A stretch of 64,000 nucleotides of DNA from Aspidapion aeneum (lineage: Eukaryota; Arthropoda; Insecta; Coleoptera; Brentidae): NCBI GenBank assembly GCA_963576565.1, contig OY755039.1, forward strand, positions 70,779,886 to 70,843,885, read 5' to 3'. The notes under the pieces are model-generated. The model made no database searches. It was not told the origin of the DNA and saw only the letters and a list, made by a program, of their open reading frames with translations. Numbering within the stretch: the first letter of the stretch is position 1; each line of letters opens with the position of its first letter. This document shows positions 25,501-35,219 of this stretch, one piece after another. The position numbers were made by a program, and so were the translations under genes.

Positions 25501-25671
25501 GATGCTGCGAAGTTTTTCTCGAAGAAGTTAGCACCGAAATTCGTTGGTCCTTATGTGATTAGGAATAAAATTTCTCCATGGATATTTGAGCTTCAGGAAC
25601 CATCGGGTAAAGTACTGCCAGGGAGTTGGCATGCCAAAGACCTTAAGTCTGCAGCGGACCTCTCCGATTAA
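22504..25671 (+). CDS. pol: Pol polyprotein of the large gypsy element (protease, RT, RNase H, integrase)
   Basis: This is the -1 frame relative to gag. No ATG is needed because it is expected as a Gag-Pol fusion through the slippery site. Numbered from 22600: protease LLDSGAS with Asp27; reverse transcriptase with FCVDYRKLN near 230, LDIKSAYWQVP near 267 and YLDD at 330-333; RNase H TDASGYGIGA with Asp478; integrase HHCC finger at His674, His681, Cys711, Cys714, then catalytic Asp744 (STDLCGP), Asp804 (LCDNGPQY) and Glu841 (ANPTERTNRT). All expected catalytic residues are present and the frame has no break, so the enzyme could be active. It ends 39 bases before the 3' LTR, leaving no room for env. 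Confidence 0.95.
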   Translation, partial: SSGKRTQALVGGRSSSQPEQASTDRLTYVLDYVISHARKDERPYLEVDVLGNKLLGLLDSGASRTFLGNHGWSIIERFGFSLDTTKKTSCIVANGQSTSSIGTVQLPMRVQDKFRLIEVVVVPELPHTLILGLDFWISMGIVPNLSTNEWHFADNKDVICSLETSDQQTTLTPYESERLEELVDKYKTIMGDLGCTDREEHKITTDAAPIRQRSYKVSPVIQKLIDDEIDEMLKMDVIERSSSSWASPVVMVQKKNTKKYRFCVDYRKLNSVTARDSYPLPLVSETLDKLKDAKYLSTLDIKSAYWQVPREESSKPLTAFICRRGLFQFKRLPFGLHNAPATWQRLIDSIIGNDLDPYVYVYLDDLVIVTQSFSEHLRILEEVLRRLQNAKITVSWEKCQLCRPEMTYLGFVVDRRGLRVDPNKIKAMLELQRPRTVREVRRVVGTISWYRRFIENFSAIIAPITALTKKNQKFDWTPDCERAFIKIKELLVTAPILTCPDYTKEFVIQTDASGYGIGACLTQPYPEGDKVICYLSRSLTRQERVYTTTERECLALVWAIEKLRPYIEGISFKVITDHFSLKWLHSLKEPSGRLARWSVKLQQYDFEVIHRKGKDLVVPDMLSRAVPMIDTISQPRDVSTAIKDRWYQKMVKRVVESPLKFMNWRYTDNKLYKYVKQEYPQLSPSNEYWKEVVPKDHRRRIIGEAHDPPTAGHMGVYKTFHRLAEKYYWPKMRQDVATFVKKCFVCAAHKGDTQGVSDQMISYPKPTRPWEIISTDLCGPLPRSTKGNCWILVVTDYLSKFSLVFPMRTAPTQAVVKHLEEQVFMVFGMPRLILCDNGPQYKSNEFKRFAESYQVKIQYNPYYHPRANPTERTNRTLKTMLCCYVKDNHRKWDEQIHKLACAIRTATHETTRMSPFFVNFGRNMCLSGKDYSNPVLLSEENGVQSAAESKNEGFRKLYADVKRRLEVAGEKNVVQYNLRTRVPNFVVGQRVWKKNYVLSDAAKFFSKKLAPKFVGPYVIRNKISPWIFELQEPSGKVLPGSWHAKDLKSAADLSD
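22510..22516 (+). promoter_or_regulatory. -1 ribosomal frameshift slippery site GGGAAAC
   Basis: The gag codons read G GGA AAC, which is the X XXY YYZ pattern in register. A -1 slip enters the pol frame, which opens at 22504, just upstream. Gag stops at 22532-22534. A possible downstream stem pairs GGTCGAT (22537-22543) with ATCGACC (22566-22572). Its 20-nt distance is longer than the usual 5-9 nt, so the stimulating structure is uncertain. Confidence 0.75.
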
Positions 25672-25698
25672 CCTTTTTAGGTTAATCGTCTTGAAGTT

Positions 25699-25706
25699 GG
25701 GGGGGG
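25699..25706 (+). promoter_or_regulatory. Polypurine tract of the large gypsy element
   Basis: Eight G residues followed by ATTA lie directly before the 3' LTR start TGTAACG. The location and composition fit the plus-strand primer. Confidence 0.7.
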
Positions 25707-25710
25707 ATTA

Positions 25711-28700
25711 TGTAACGTGTCATTTTTACGTTTAAGACAACGTTACATATTTGTTTATTTAGGTAAATAATCAAGGCTCTTTGATTCGTCTTTCTGTACA
25801 CAAAGTAAGGGTATTTTATAGAGCTAGGTTTGGAGGTTATATAGTGTCTAGGAAGTTACCTTAAAAGGAGGCATTCCATCGAATTACTGTGGACACTACG
25901 CACATCGCATTATCTGGACATCGTAATTGGAATTTAAGATCACAGGCTTCGGGAAAATCACAGAAAACTTTTGATTGTTTTGTTTATTTCTGTAGTTTCG
26001 TCGTTTACTTGACGCTCATAAAGTTAAACAGCTGTTATGCTGGGGAATGGCGGCCTTGCCGCATCACAAATGGTTTCAGTAACAGGAAGGAAACATTTAG
26101 ATGAACATTTCATTCTCTTACGGTTATTTTCGAGGATATTGGGACAATCCGAACCTCATATCCTTCACGGATTAGCTAGTTTTGATAGTACGAAAACATA
26201 TTTGGGTCGACCCGGAACAACCGAGGCTCCGCCCCTTTGATATCTTTATTAATTTGATGAGGAGAAGATAAAATAAATACGAGTCGTGCACTTTTGTAAA
26301 TGGGAGATAAACGAGGGATAAAAACCAAGACTAAAAGAATAAACGAAATCGTGTGAGTTAACATCTGAACACTCTTGTGCCGAGCTTCTTAGCAGTAGTT
26401 CAGTGTGTATTTTTGGGTTCAGGTTCAGAAACAACTTTATTACTGTAGAAATGTTTTACAAAAATGGCGTTAAACCATATGAATATTAGAGAAACCATTT
26501 ATAAAGAGCGAAGGAAACTTTTGACTAAGACTGTAACTGGAGTGCAACTAAATTCTGCGCTCAGTATAACTTTACTCATATGGGAATTGGTTGAGTGTTC
26601 GAATATTCCTGGGTTTGATGCATGCCCTGGTCTTCAGTAATTGATTTTACAGTTGATGGTTTCAATGCTGAGCTTCTTACAGTCCGGTAGGCAAATGTTC
26701 GGACTATGTATGGAGGGTGTCTCGACGTCCTTGTTATAAAAATTTCAACCGTGGAAATAGATCCGACAACACCTCAATGCACGTTTTACATACTTTCAAT
26801 GTCCCCTTGGTCGGTGCTGGCCCCTACATACCGGTATGGAACTATTGCTGTATTTTCTCATTGGTTAGTTTGAAAACCGCGGGTCTTTTCTTCCAGTCTC
26901 GTGTTACTGTCCCCACTCCCCACCACATTTGAAAAACGGTTTCCGGCCACTTCATTTTTTGTGTTCTGCCTGGTCTGTTGCTAACGAATTTTGGCTGGGT
27001 CGACAACAGTTTCTGGGATCGCCTTTGTTTTTGGTTTTTGGCACTGCAGCGAATTGCAGGAGATATCCCAGAAACTGTAGAAGTGAGTCCGTCGTGTTTA
27101 GGCGAAATCTAAAGTGACGCTCATACCCTTTTGAGGGGATTTTAAGTCGGCCTACGCCATTTGTACGGGGAAGAGCATTGGTAAGTTCGATTTTATTTTT
27201 TATTTTTTTATTATTTGAGGACTCTTCAAGATAATATTTGCCTCCCAAATTGTAATTATTTTTCGTGTGAAATGTACTTTTTTTTGACAAAAGACGTGGG
27301 GAATTTTTGGCGTTTTTATATTTTTCTTTTAACCACGTGTTGGATAAAAACTATATATTGTTTTTCTCCTTTGTCTACAGCCCTGTCCATTCCATCGACA
27401 GCGGTGCTGGACGCTGGTGGGAAGCCGGACGAGCCAGTTGTAACCCTGGGAAAGGTACGTAGGGTTATTTTAGTGCATCTGTTTAAATCTGCTGTATTTT
27501 ATTGAGTCGACATGGGGTTCTCCAGGAAACTGAAACATTTCATTTTCCACAGGGTTTTACGCTCGGGCAAGAGCCAACAACCTTTTGACCACCTGTAACA
27601 ACCTTTTGACCACCATGTGCTGCCCTAGCACCATGTGCTAAGCAAACACGAGGGGAGACGCGGGCAAACCAGGACAGGAGTAGCAGGAGGAGAACAACAC
27701 CACTTCCAGGTTTAATAAAACACCAAACTCACCATTAAATAATTGCAGGACCAAGGTAGGAGCAAGCCTTTAGACATAACCATTTCATATAATTTTTTTT
27801 CAATATAATTTGGACAATCTTTTCATATAATTTTCAGTATAATTTAGACATTATCTTTCCAGATAACTTTTCAATATAATTTTAACATTGCTTGTAAACG
27901 CAAGGTAACGGTATGACGTCATAACCACAATTTTGCGGCGTATTTACTATATTGACTTGTCTTCCTTCATTTCATTTCTTTAAGACAATTTCTCCTATGA
28001 AATTTGGAGTGCCTTGCTATTTTGGCCCGAACTTGTTTAATTTTTTTTAGCATATTTCATGTTTCTAATCTTAACTTCAGCCCTTAAAATACACAAGATG
28101 AACTAAATTTTTGTATTATTTGTGCAACCCAGTGACCAACTTTGCGGAGACAAAAGAGAGATGAGATTATTTTTTTCTAGCGGTTTCTTTACACTGTTTT
28201 ACTTCATGGGGTGGATCTCGGACTGGGTTGCTGTCTGTCTCATTCTACCCAACGTAGAATGATGACAGCAGATATTTGGTCCAGATCTCCCCTATGATGG
28301 AACGATTTTGGAAGTATGTTTTTTTTTCAATCATTCATATAATTGAGTCCTATGCTACTGACTCAGATGTAGGTGCACTATGACCTGTTAAAGGAGTCCA
28401 TCTACCTGTAAAGTGCTTCTAGTCTTATCATTTTGATTCAGTTAAAAATCTTTTAAATTTTATTTTGTTTATTAGTCAATTTTTTTGGTTTTTTTATTAC
28501 ACAAATACTCTGGAAGCCTCGGAAGTAAGTAGAATTTCATTGTTTGGCTGCAACGTTTTGGGGTTGGGTTGAACTGTATTTTATTTAAGATCTTCTTTGT
28601 AAAACATTGGTATTAAATAATGTGGCGCACTTAAACTTTTCTTATTTCTGAACCCCCCCCTTCTCCACTGTATAAAAGTTACCGGGCATATCAATGTTTT

Positions 28701-28868
28701 ACCTAGCTGGAAAATACAGTTCTGCTTCCAGATATTTGTTTAATTATTCAATGGTTTTGTTGTGTCACAAGTTGGCAAATTGTCACTTTCCTAATTACAG
28801 TGTCACAAAATGGTGGCAACGTCTTTAAGCTGCCACAAATGTCACACAACGCATTTTAATAGGCCACA
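25711..28868 (+). repeat. 3' LTR of the large gypsy element (3158 bp)
   Basis: Nearly identical to 13093-16216, with the extra 26-bp block near 25894-25919 and a few-base insertion near 28559. It is followed by the ACAG duplication and the last bases of the interrupted LINE. It repeats the splice-like signals (27181 onward) and AATAAA near 27714. Confidence 0.92.
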
Positions 28869-28887
28869 ACAGAAAGAAAGAAAGAAA

Positions 28888-28990
28888 CTATCTTAAGACT
28901 ACAAAAATATTTTTTTCAACGATTGGTATCTTAACTACAAGGATTGACAGATCTTTTAACAGAATTCAATAAATTAAAAACTCAATAAAA
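28888..28990 (-). pseudogene. Env-like fragment upstream of the LINE insertion
   Basis: Beyond the AAACTAT duplication the minus strand shows a short env-like coding stretch that leads into the 6395-6859 fragment once the LINE is ignored. It has at least one frame change and one stop. It supports the view that the LINE inserted into env. Family assignment is by position and weak similarity only. Confidence 0.5.
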
Positions 28991-29245
28991 AATGAAAAGA
29001 AATTAAACATATTTAAAAAAATTTAAAAAAAAATATTTATTTTCAATGCAGTTTGTTTGATATAGTATTATTCATTTGGATGAAGGTAGAACAAATTATT
29101 GTTTTACAGTTGAAAATATTACTTAGTCTATAAATATTTATATAGCTAACAATTAAGTTTAATTTACTTTACTACTGTTAAAATTGTACCATATTCTTGC
29201 TAAATAAAGTTTTAAAGTTAAAGTTAAGTTAAGTTAAGTTAATAA
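28991..29245 (+). mobile_element. Possible small retroposon with (AAGTT)n tail
   Basis: The segment ends CTTGCTAAATAAAGTTTTAA followed by AGTTAAGTTAAGTTAAGTT, a polyadenylation-like signal plus a 5-bp repeat tail. It interrupts the env-like region. The 5' end and target duplication are not defined. It may instead be ordinary AT-rich decay. Confidence 0.3.
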
Positions 29246-29286
29246 GGCCTGTTTTACATTTGAGAGTTGATTCTGACAGGTGTTTC

Positions 29287-29462
29287 AGAGGTCATAGAGA
29301 GTTTTATTGATAATGTGCTGTCAAATATTTCCAAATTTCCCTAACTTCATTGACTTTTATCATTTCTAAATCTAAAGGCCATAGAAAGTTTTTTAGATAA
29401 TGTGTTGTGAAATATTGCAAAATTTCCCTAATTTCATGACATTCTTGATTTCTAAATCTAAA
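29287..29462 (-). repeat. Two-copy tandem duplication of about 88 bp
   Basis: The two halves share GGTCATAGAGAGTTTTATTG / GGCCATAGAAAGTTTTTTAG and the ending ATTTCTAAATCTAAA. They lie in the presumed env region of the errantivirus-like element, so this is a local duplication inside a decayed gene. Confidence 0.6.
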
Positions 29463-30198
29463 AAGTTTGCAAATGCGCAAAGAATATCATTCTTTAAGCA
29501 TTTTTCTAAAAATTTATTTAATTTTGATGTTTGTAAATTCTGGCTTAATTAACATTAAGGTGATTTTATAATTTAACTTTAAAATCTCGAAGCGAATGCA
29601 TTTTGCGTTTTTATTTATAATGTTAACATTTTCCTGGAATTTGTTTATAATATTCCCGGCTAATGAACTAAAGTCATGTATTCTGTTTTAATATTTGCAA
29701 GTTCTGAGTAATCGTGTGACAAATTTGATGCCACACCGTAGTAGGTTGAATAAAAGTTTCTTTCTTTCTAGTAGTAGTTTTCTAAAGAATTCAATTTTGC
29801 ATAAGTATTGTTGGTATCGTTTAAGGATGATTTAATATTAAAATTGTATTTTTGATATATTATTAATAACTTGATCGACTAAAAGGGATCAACATAGGAA
29901 ATTGTTAAAAAGTTGACTAAAAAAAATTTTTTTTTTAATTTTAGTCAAGTTAAAAGACGACTGATGAAGGAGAGATTTCTTCAGTGAAAGTACATTATTA
30001 TTCGATCCGTTGACCTGAAGGGCCTGGATAATGTTCGACAATGTCGGGGGATACAGCATCAGGAACCTGGAATGATATAGATTTTTTTTTTGAGTTTCTA
30101 TTTTTCTGATATGTTTGTTTATTCGTTTAGTTTTCGAGATATGGCTTATATATATATATATATATTTTTTTGACTTGTTACTTTTGTAGGTATAAATT
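29463..30198 (-). other. Decayed interior of the errantivirus-like element, presumed env region
   Basis: The position between integrase and env fragments predicts env sequence. One minus-strand frame at about 29540-29700 is open for roughly 55 codons but without a decisive motif. A hairpin TTGACTAAAA...TTTTAGTCAA lies at 29910-29943. No further structure is supported. Confidence 0.35.
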
Positions 30199-30355
30199 GG
30201 GGGTTTATTTTAATTTAAAGGGTGTTTTTCTATAGATAGTTTGATTTTCTTAAATTTGAAGGGGTTTATTTTATTTTAAACGGTGTTTTTTCTATAGATA
30301 GATTGATTTTCTTAAATTTGAGGGGGTTTATTTTATTTTAAAGGGTGTTTTTATT
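30199..30355 (+). repeat. Minisatellite, about 2.5 units of 65 bp
   Basis: Repeats of GGTTTATTTTATTTTAAAGG, GTGTTTTT, CTATAGATAG and TTGATTTTCTTAAATTTGA(A/G)G. They are preceded by a short (TA)n run at about 30146-30166. Probably a local expansion within the defective element. Confidence 0.65.
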
Positions 30356-30779
30356 TTGTTTTTGAGTATTGTGTACATGTGTCTGATATGTCTCTTTAAA
30401 AACTTGATCGTTAAAAGATATTAATTCTTTTTTTCGCTATTGCTTATATTACTCAAAAAGAGTGAGTTCGTTATTTATGATTGGTTCGTTGACATAAAGG
30501 CTGTATAAAATTGAAAATTAAAAATGATCGGTAGTAGAGTGTCCTCTCTGATTAAGTATATATTAGTATGGCTGACGTCATAATATTTTGAGAAGTTTCT
30601 TCAAGATGTTTAAATTTTTAAATTTCCTAAATATTCAAAATGTGTAGTCTAGAGAAAGTTGTTCATTGCAGAATATTTGACATAAATATTTTAAAAGGTT
30701 GTTATCAATTTTGTTATCTTTTTTTTTTAATTTTATTTTATTGTTTTTTTATTATCTTTTGTTTATTTTTTTTTGTGTT

Positions 30780-31730
30780 CTTATAAGAAAAGTGGTTTTC
30801 AAAAATCGTTATAGAATTTTTTGTGTATTTTGAAACAAATCTATTTAAGTTCAAAATTGACAGTTTATAATTTGAAAGATGTCTAAATGATACAAATGTT
30901 TTAAATGGTTTTTCATCTAGAGGGGGTCCTTTATAAGCAATTTTATAAGAATGCTTTTTATATGAGTTTTGAAGACATATTTTAAAGTTGTTTATGAAGA
31001 TGGTAATCGATTCTCTTAGTTTGGGCCAGTAATATTTTTGTTTTATTTCATTGTAGATCTCTGTTTTGTTTTTATGATTAGGTCCATAGTATTTTAATAT
31101 TAATTATTTTTGTTTTTCTGCGTTTATCACGTCAATTAGGTATTTAGTCAAAAATATGAGTTTTGCACATGGGTTAAAAATAGAGTTAACTACTTTCTGA
31201 AATTCTAGTTCAAGTTCATTGTTTGGAATGTAAATAGTAAATAGAGAGTCAGGTTTCACTATCTCTTTTAGGATTTTAAGAATGTGCTCTTGTTGTTGTT
31301 TTTCATTTATAGTCACAAAATTATGATTTCTATTAAATGGTTTAGAGAAAAAATGTTTATATTGTTGTCCATAATCAATAACTAATCGATTGGTTGTATA
31401 ATTAAGGGGGAGTTCGGATGTAGATAAACGTTTTTCTTTTGTCTCATTATTTAAGTGTATAGTGACGTCAGAGGCGTTGTCTCGGGCGTCATTTTGAAGG
31501 GGCACAAAATACTCTAAATTCAATTTTGACGGTTTTAATTTTTCATTGAGTACGGTTACATTAGCTTGGGGTTCTCTGTATTGCTTGTTAATTACGTGTT
31601 CCGTGAGATTCAAATCGTTTAAGTTGGTAACAGAGTTACGCACGGTGGGTGCATTATCTTCGAGAGGGCGTTAGCAACGACATTTACATTTTCTTTTTTG
31701 TAATTTGAGTGTCTGGAATTAAGTACCGTT
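30780..31730 (-). pseudogene. Pol remnant: RNase H end and integrase start of the errantivirus-like element
   Basis: At about 31670-31730 a short frame reads KENVNVVANALSK, the usual C-terminal end of gypsy RNase H (GKEN..ADALSR). The open frame 31104-31643 (179 residues) corresponds to the linker between RNase H and integrase (PLNYTTNRLVIDYG). Downstream at about 30910-31080 is an integrase zinc-finger region (IKQKYYWPKLRESI) with some Cys/His positions lost. Similarity then fades toward 30780 within the integrase core. Frameshifts separate the pieces. Reverse transcriptase is absent between here and the protease fragment, so the internal deletion is about 1.3 kb if a typical pol is assumed. 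Confidence 0.7.
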
Positions 31731-31924
31731 GAATGCAGTCGATTTTTATTAAATTTGGTTCAGTACCTTCCGGTGTTATGATGTGGTCTGATGTGAATTG
31801 TTTTTCAGGGTGAAAATATTGAATAGGTTGTTTCTTAAATCTTTCTTGTGGGATTACTTTTATTTGTTGGTGAAAGTTAATGTTAACGTTTTGACTTGGA
31901 TAAGGGCTTTTACAAAATTTTCTG

Positions 31925-32400
31925 TTACTGGACAGTTAGGAATGTAATGTTCTTTGAAGCTAAAAGAAGAGGGTGTGAGTTCAATGCCTTTTGGTAGTTT
32001 ACTTGATAGTTTTGGATTGGCTGCTTAACAGGGTTATTATAAGCAATAGAAAGAGGAATTTTTACATTTTTATTTAAAGTTAATATACTATTTTTCAAGT
32101 CGAGCATACCCTTTAACTTTTCAAGGTCTCTTAAGCCTATTAATGCATCAAAGTCTTTATGCCAGTTTACGACACGCATTTTAATATTTTCGTTTATTCC
32201 TAGTTCTTGTAATAAATTTAGTTTTAAATTATTATTTTCTTTGTATGTGTTTCTGCAGCCGGTTACTTCAAAGGGTTCAAAAAATACATTATTGGGGTAC
32301 ATTTTGGGTACTCTTGGGGATATTATGGAGTCTGGGGATCCTGAATCAATAAGAATTGTTAATTGTTTTTGTGGTAAATAAAAATATAGTAGTTCGTTGC
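31925..32400 (-). pseudogene. Aspartic protease remnant of the errantivirus-like element
   Basis: On the minus strand the active-site motif LIDSGSPDSIIS lies at about 32318-32354. The following frame (31925-32302) has DALIGLRDLEKLKGMLDLKN, the second conserved part of gypsy proteases. The frame before the motif is out of phase with the gag tail at 32416-32718. In the family this enzyme cleaves Gag and Pol. The region 31731-31924 after it is a decayed start of pol with no reverse transcriptase motif. Confidence 0.7.
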
Positions 32401-32415
32401 CTAGGGCAATCTTGT

Positions 32416-32718
32416 TTAAGTAAACGGAGGATCCGAAGCCGTTTTCTGAAAATTTTCGCTTGCGGCGTTTGTTTGTGAATTAAGTTCGTGAGAGGGGTTT
32501 TCTTGCTGGCTAATATGTTCTTCATTGTAAAAGTGAGGATCGTAAAAATAGTCAGAGGTTTCTTCATTATAATAATTATAAGGTTGTTCTGGGTGTGTTT
32601 CTATATTTGTCAAAAATCCTGAGGGATTAAAAAATCTTGAGGACCCACTGTTTGGTGGTCTTTGAAAGTGTTGTCTTGACGGACCAATTGTTGATGTCGA
32701 CATAGGCGTTGGTTTGTC
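32416..32718 (-). pseudogene. Gag C-terminal piece of the errantivirus-like element
   Basis: This open frame is rich in Ser, Asn, Gln and Tyr and lacks Cys. It lies immediately beyond the MITE (32722-33026). Removing the MITE with one TAA copy would make it contiguous with the gag piece at 33030-33641. No zinc knuckle is present, as is usual for errantiviral Gag. Confidence 0.6.
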
Positions 32719-32721
32719 TAA

Positions 32722-33026
32722 AGGGGCCTACAGACACGCGAGCATTTCTTGAGATTAGTACGCGCACTAATCTCTGCATACATGTACCTACGTTTGGTGG
32801 AATTGCCTACACACACGAAGACAAAATCAAACGTTCTAAACATAAACACGATATTATCAATGCGTTTTGCCCAGACACCGAGAGATTTGCTCGCGTACAT
32901 CGTGCGCGCGAACTAATCTTCGAGAGATATTTTAGGCGGATATTGTCTACACATGAAGAGATTAGTATGCGCAAACTTGTACGCGCGTACTAATCTCTAG
33001 AAATGTTCGCGTGTCTGTAGGCCCCT
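32722..33026. mobile_element. PIF/Harbinger-type MITE, copy 1 (305 bp)
   Basis: The termini are AGGGGCCTACAGACACGCGA and its complement, extended by ATTTCT(T/A)GAGATTAGTA. TAA flanks both sides (32719-32721 and 33027-33029), the 3-bp duplication typical of PIF/Harbinger. A related element is at 44743-45068. The interior is unusually GC-rich, with several ACGCGC/GCGCGC blocks. It has no transposase. It disrupts the gag frame of the host element. Confidence 0.8.
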
Positions 33027-33029
33027 TAA

Positions 33030-33641
33030 AATAGCTTTGTTTTGTGGGGCAACGACGTTCGTTGGTCTTCCAAAATTTTGGGAATTTTGAGCTTGATTTT
33101 GAATTGGTCTAGGTTGATTAAAATTAAAATTAGGTTGTCTAAACTGAGAGTTAAAAGGTGGATTAAAATAAGGTTGTCTAAATTGAGGGTTTGAAAAATG
33201 TTGCATAAATGGATTAAAACGTTGTTGGGGTGGTTTTAGTCCCATTTGATTGTTTTGAGGGTTTCGGTTAAAACCTTGCGTTTCTTTAAAGTTAGTGTTA
33301 GGTTTTAAAGGTTGGTTGTTTCTTCTATGCAAATTTGAATGATTACTTGTAAAGTTTACTTGTGCTTCTACTATGTTATTGCTCATGACGTCCTTGTATG
33401 CATCGTCTACAGTGGCAGGCGTCTTAAGCATAAGAAGCGTTTTTAAAGAATCTGGGGAATTTGCGATCAAAATTAGAACAGATACTTTTTCTACTTGAGA
33501 TATAAGCAGTAACTTTTGTGCGTTATCTGCTACTTCGCATTGAATTTTCCCAAAAATTCTTTGGCAAAAGGCCTTAAGTCTATCTATAAATTGCAAAATG
33601 TCTTCGTTATAGTTAGTTTTAATGTATTGAAGCTCTTGCAT
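33030..33641 (-). pseudogene. Gag middle part of the errantivirus-like element
   Basis: The frame begins with a capsid-like segment (YIKTNYNEDILQFIDRLKAF) and passes into a long Asn/Gln/Pro/Phe-rich stretch (repeats of type FRQPNFNFNQP). There is no CCHC motif. It is out of phase with the piece at 33700-34305, so a frameshift lies near 33642-33720, and it ends at the MITE. Gag of this family forms the particle shell. Confidence 0.65.
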
Positions 33642-33699
33642 TAAAATTTCGTGATTTATTGGGTCACCAAATTTTTGTCTTAAAGCTAACTTAATTTTT

Positions 33700-34305
33700 T
33701 CAAAAGTATTTAGGTCTGGCCTTTCTTAAAAAGTTTTGAGCTTTGCCTACCAATTTCGATTTTATGGCAGACAGGACCAATTTTTGTTGCTCAACAGAGT
33801 GGCCAAAATAAAGTTTGTAAAATTCTTGTACAGAAATCAAAAAACTTTCTAAATTGATTGATTGACTGCCATCAAAAGTGGGCAACAATGATGTGTAAAA
33901 TTTAAGGTTTTCCATTATGTTAGAAAGTTCTTCTTTTTGTAAGGTGTTATCAAGTTGGTTACTACTATCACTACTTAAACTACTGTTAAAACTAGCGTTC
34001 AAATTTTCAAAATTTAAAAAATCAAAATTTTCTGAAAATTTATTTTCAAAATTATTTTCAGTATTTTCTTCTATGGTTTCTAGTTGCTTTTCAGTGTCTA
34101 GTCTCGATGTCGACTGACTACTTAAATCTCTTAAACTACTTTGCAAACTACTTATTTGCTCAAAATTTAGATCTAAAGACGGATTTTTCAAACTTGTTAG
34201 ATAATTATCTATTTCACTTTTACCGTTTCCTAATTTCTTATTTTTTGCTCCTAATCCTAGTTTTGTTTTGTTCTTTTCTAAAATGTTCTTTAATCGCTTA
34301 GGCAT
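33700..34305 (-). pseudogene. Gag N-terminal part of the errantivirus-like element
   Basis: Starting at ATG 34305 (MPKRLKNILEK), it has a basic N-terminus, a long Ser/Asn/Glu-rich segment and the start of a capsid-like domain (LLPTFDGSQSINLESFL). The frame is interrupted near 33700. A GTAAGT donor-like site lies just upstream on this strand (about 34323-34328), a usual position for the errantiviral env splice donor. Use of it in this defective copy is not implied. Confidence 0.65.
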
Positions 34306-34682
34306 CAAGAGAGTCAAAAAAAACTTACATAACAATCAAGGATAAATCCATAAAGCTTGCTCTGTAGAGGTTACGCCACCAAAAGGAATCCTATAAATGG
34401 GGGTTGACTTCAGCTTTTCTGCCTATGACACCGGGCTCAGTAGGGATGTGTCGTTAGGTAGGCTTTGGCTTCGGCAGGACTCGTACAACACGGTAGACGT
34501 CACTTGCTTCAACTCCAGGCTTTTTACTAAGACACTTCTTTACGTTCGACGTCGTAAAGATACTTTCTTTTAAGAAAACTTCACAACTTCGTTCCAGACG
34601 TAAAGTTCGGGTTCGGATAGCGCACTGAGATTTAAAAATCACTTCCGTACAACGAAAAACCGATAAAGGACGGAATCGCACT
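34306..34682 (-). other. Leader of the errantivirus-like element
   Basis: Untranslated region between the primer site and gag. A short open frame at 34454-34681 has no family features. It contains the donor-like ATGTAAGTTT near 34322. Confidence 0.55.
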
Positions 34683-34700
34683 ATCCTGTTCGCAGCGCCA
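34683..34700 (-). promoter_or_regulatory. Primer-binding site of the errantivirus-like element
   Basis: On the minus strand TGGCGCTGCGAACAGGAT directly follows the 5' LTR end AATT (sharing its last T). TGGCGC is the usual beginning of tRNA-complementary primer sites. The tRNA is not identified. Confidence 0.6.
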
Positions 34701-34917
34701 ATTAAATACGAAGTCCGGCGAAGTAGCTTTTAAAAAACAATTTATTTTCGAAAAGGTTACAAAAATGACTTTCTACTAATGACCACTATCGTTTATAGTA
34801 TAATAATGATACCTATTTTATGTTTCTGGGCGCATATATAAACTTCAATGTACGGCGTCAGCAGTTTATTTGTTATTATAAACAAGGGTACGATGTTATT
34901 ATTCCAGGGATATTACT
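34700..34917 (-). repeat. 5' LTR of the errantivirus-like element
   Basis: 218 bp, about 97% identical to 5984-6201. CGCG follows at 34918-34921, matching 5980-5983. Confidence 0.9.
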
Positions 34918-34965
34918 CGCGTACTTTTTTTTTACATGAAATGTTTTTGTTATGATTCTACTTTT
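34918..34965. repeat. Displaced right end of the 5658-5983 inverted-repeat element
   Basis: CGCGTACTTTTTTTTTACAT and the following GAAATGTTTTTGTTATGAT are the reverse complement of about 5658-5710. CGCG at 34918-34921 duplicates CGCG at 5980-5983, giving a 4-bp target duplication around the whole 5984-34917 insertion. Confidence 0.8.
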
Positions 34966-35219
34966 TAGAGTTTTAGGGGGCCCTCAAAGTTTATCAAGGA
35001 CAAAAGAGAAATCGTAAAAAGGTCACAAAGGTATTGTATATTATAACAACTTGTCCAATGTCAAAAACGGAATTACTAATAACCGGACATTATCAAAAAC
35101 GTCATTTATCTAAAGAAGACAAGAGAAAAATCGTTTATCATAAAGTTATAAACTTCGTCGTTGAATTTGGCTTTTGCATAAACTATACCTTATTCATATG
35201 CTTCTGAGCTATATTTGCT
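34966..35219. other. Unassigned sequence between nested block and RTE remnant
   Basis: AT-rich, no coding frame with recognised features. It may include continuation of the outer inverted-repeat element or the decayed 5' part of the RTE LINE. Confidence 0.4.

Larger units (their letters stand above)
13093..28868 (+). mobile_element. Large Ty3/gypsy LTR retrotransposon, complete and young
   Basis: The element is 15,776 bp with LTRs of 3124 and 3158 bp, TG...CA ends and a 4-bp target duplication ACAG (13089-13092 and 28869-28872). Order: LTR, primer site, 4.5-kb leader, gag, pol (protease, reverse transcriptase, RNase H, integrase), polypurine tract, LTR. There is no env. By eye the LTRs differ by about 15 substitutions and a few indels, so insertion was recent. 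Both genes are open. Domain order and YLDD/HHCC motifs place it in Metaviridae. A Mdg3/Blastopia-like lineage is a guess. The long LTRs and leader are far beyond the few hundred bases usual for insect gypsy elements. Confidence 0.92.

Noticed and set aside
32709..32993. Open frame of 94 codons on the plus strand
   Set aside because: It lies almost wholly inside the PIF/Harbinger-type MITE, which is non-coding and symmetric.
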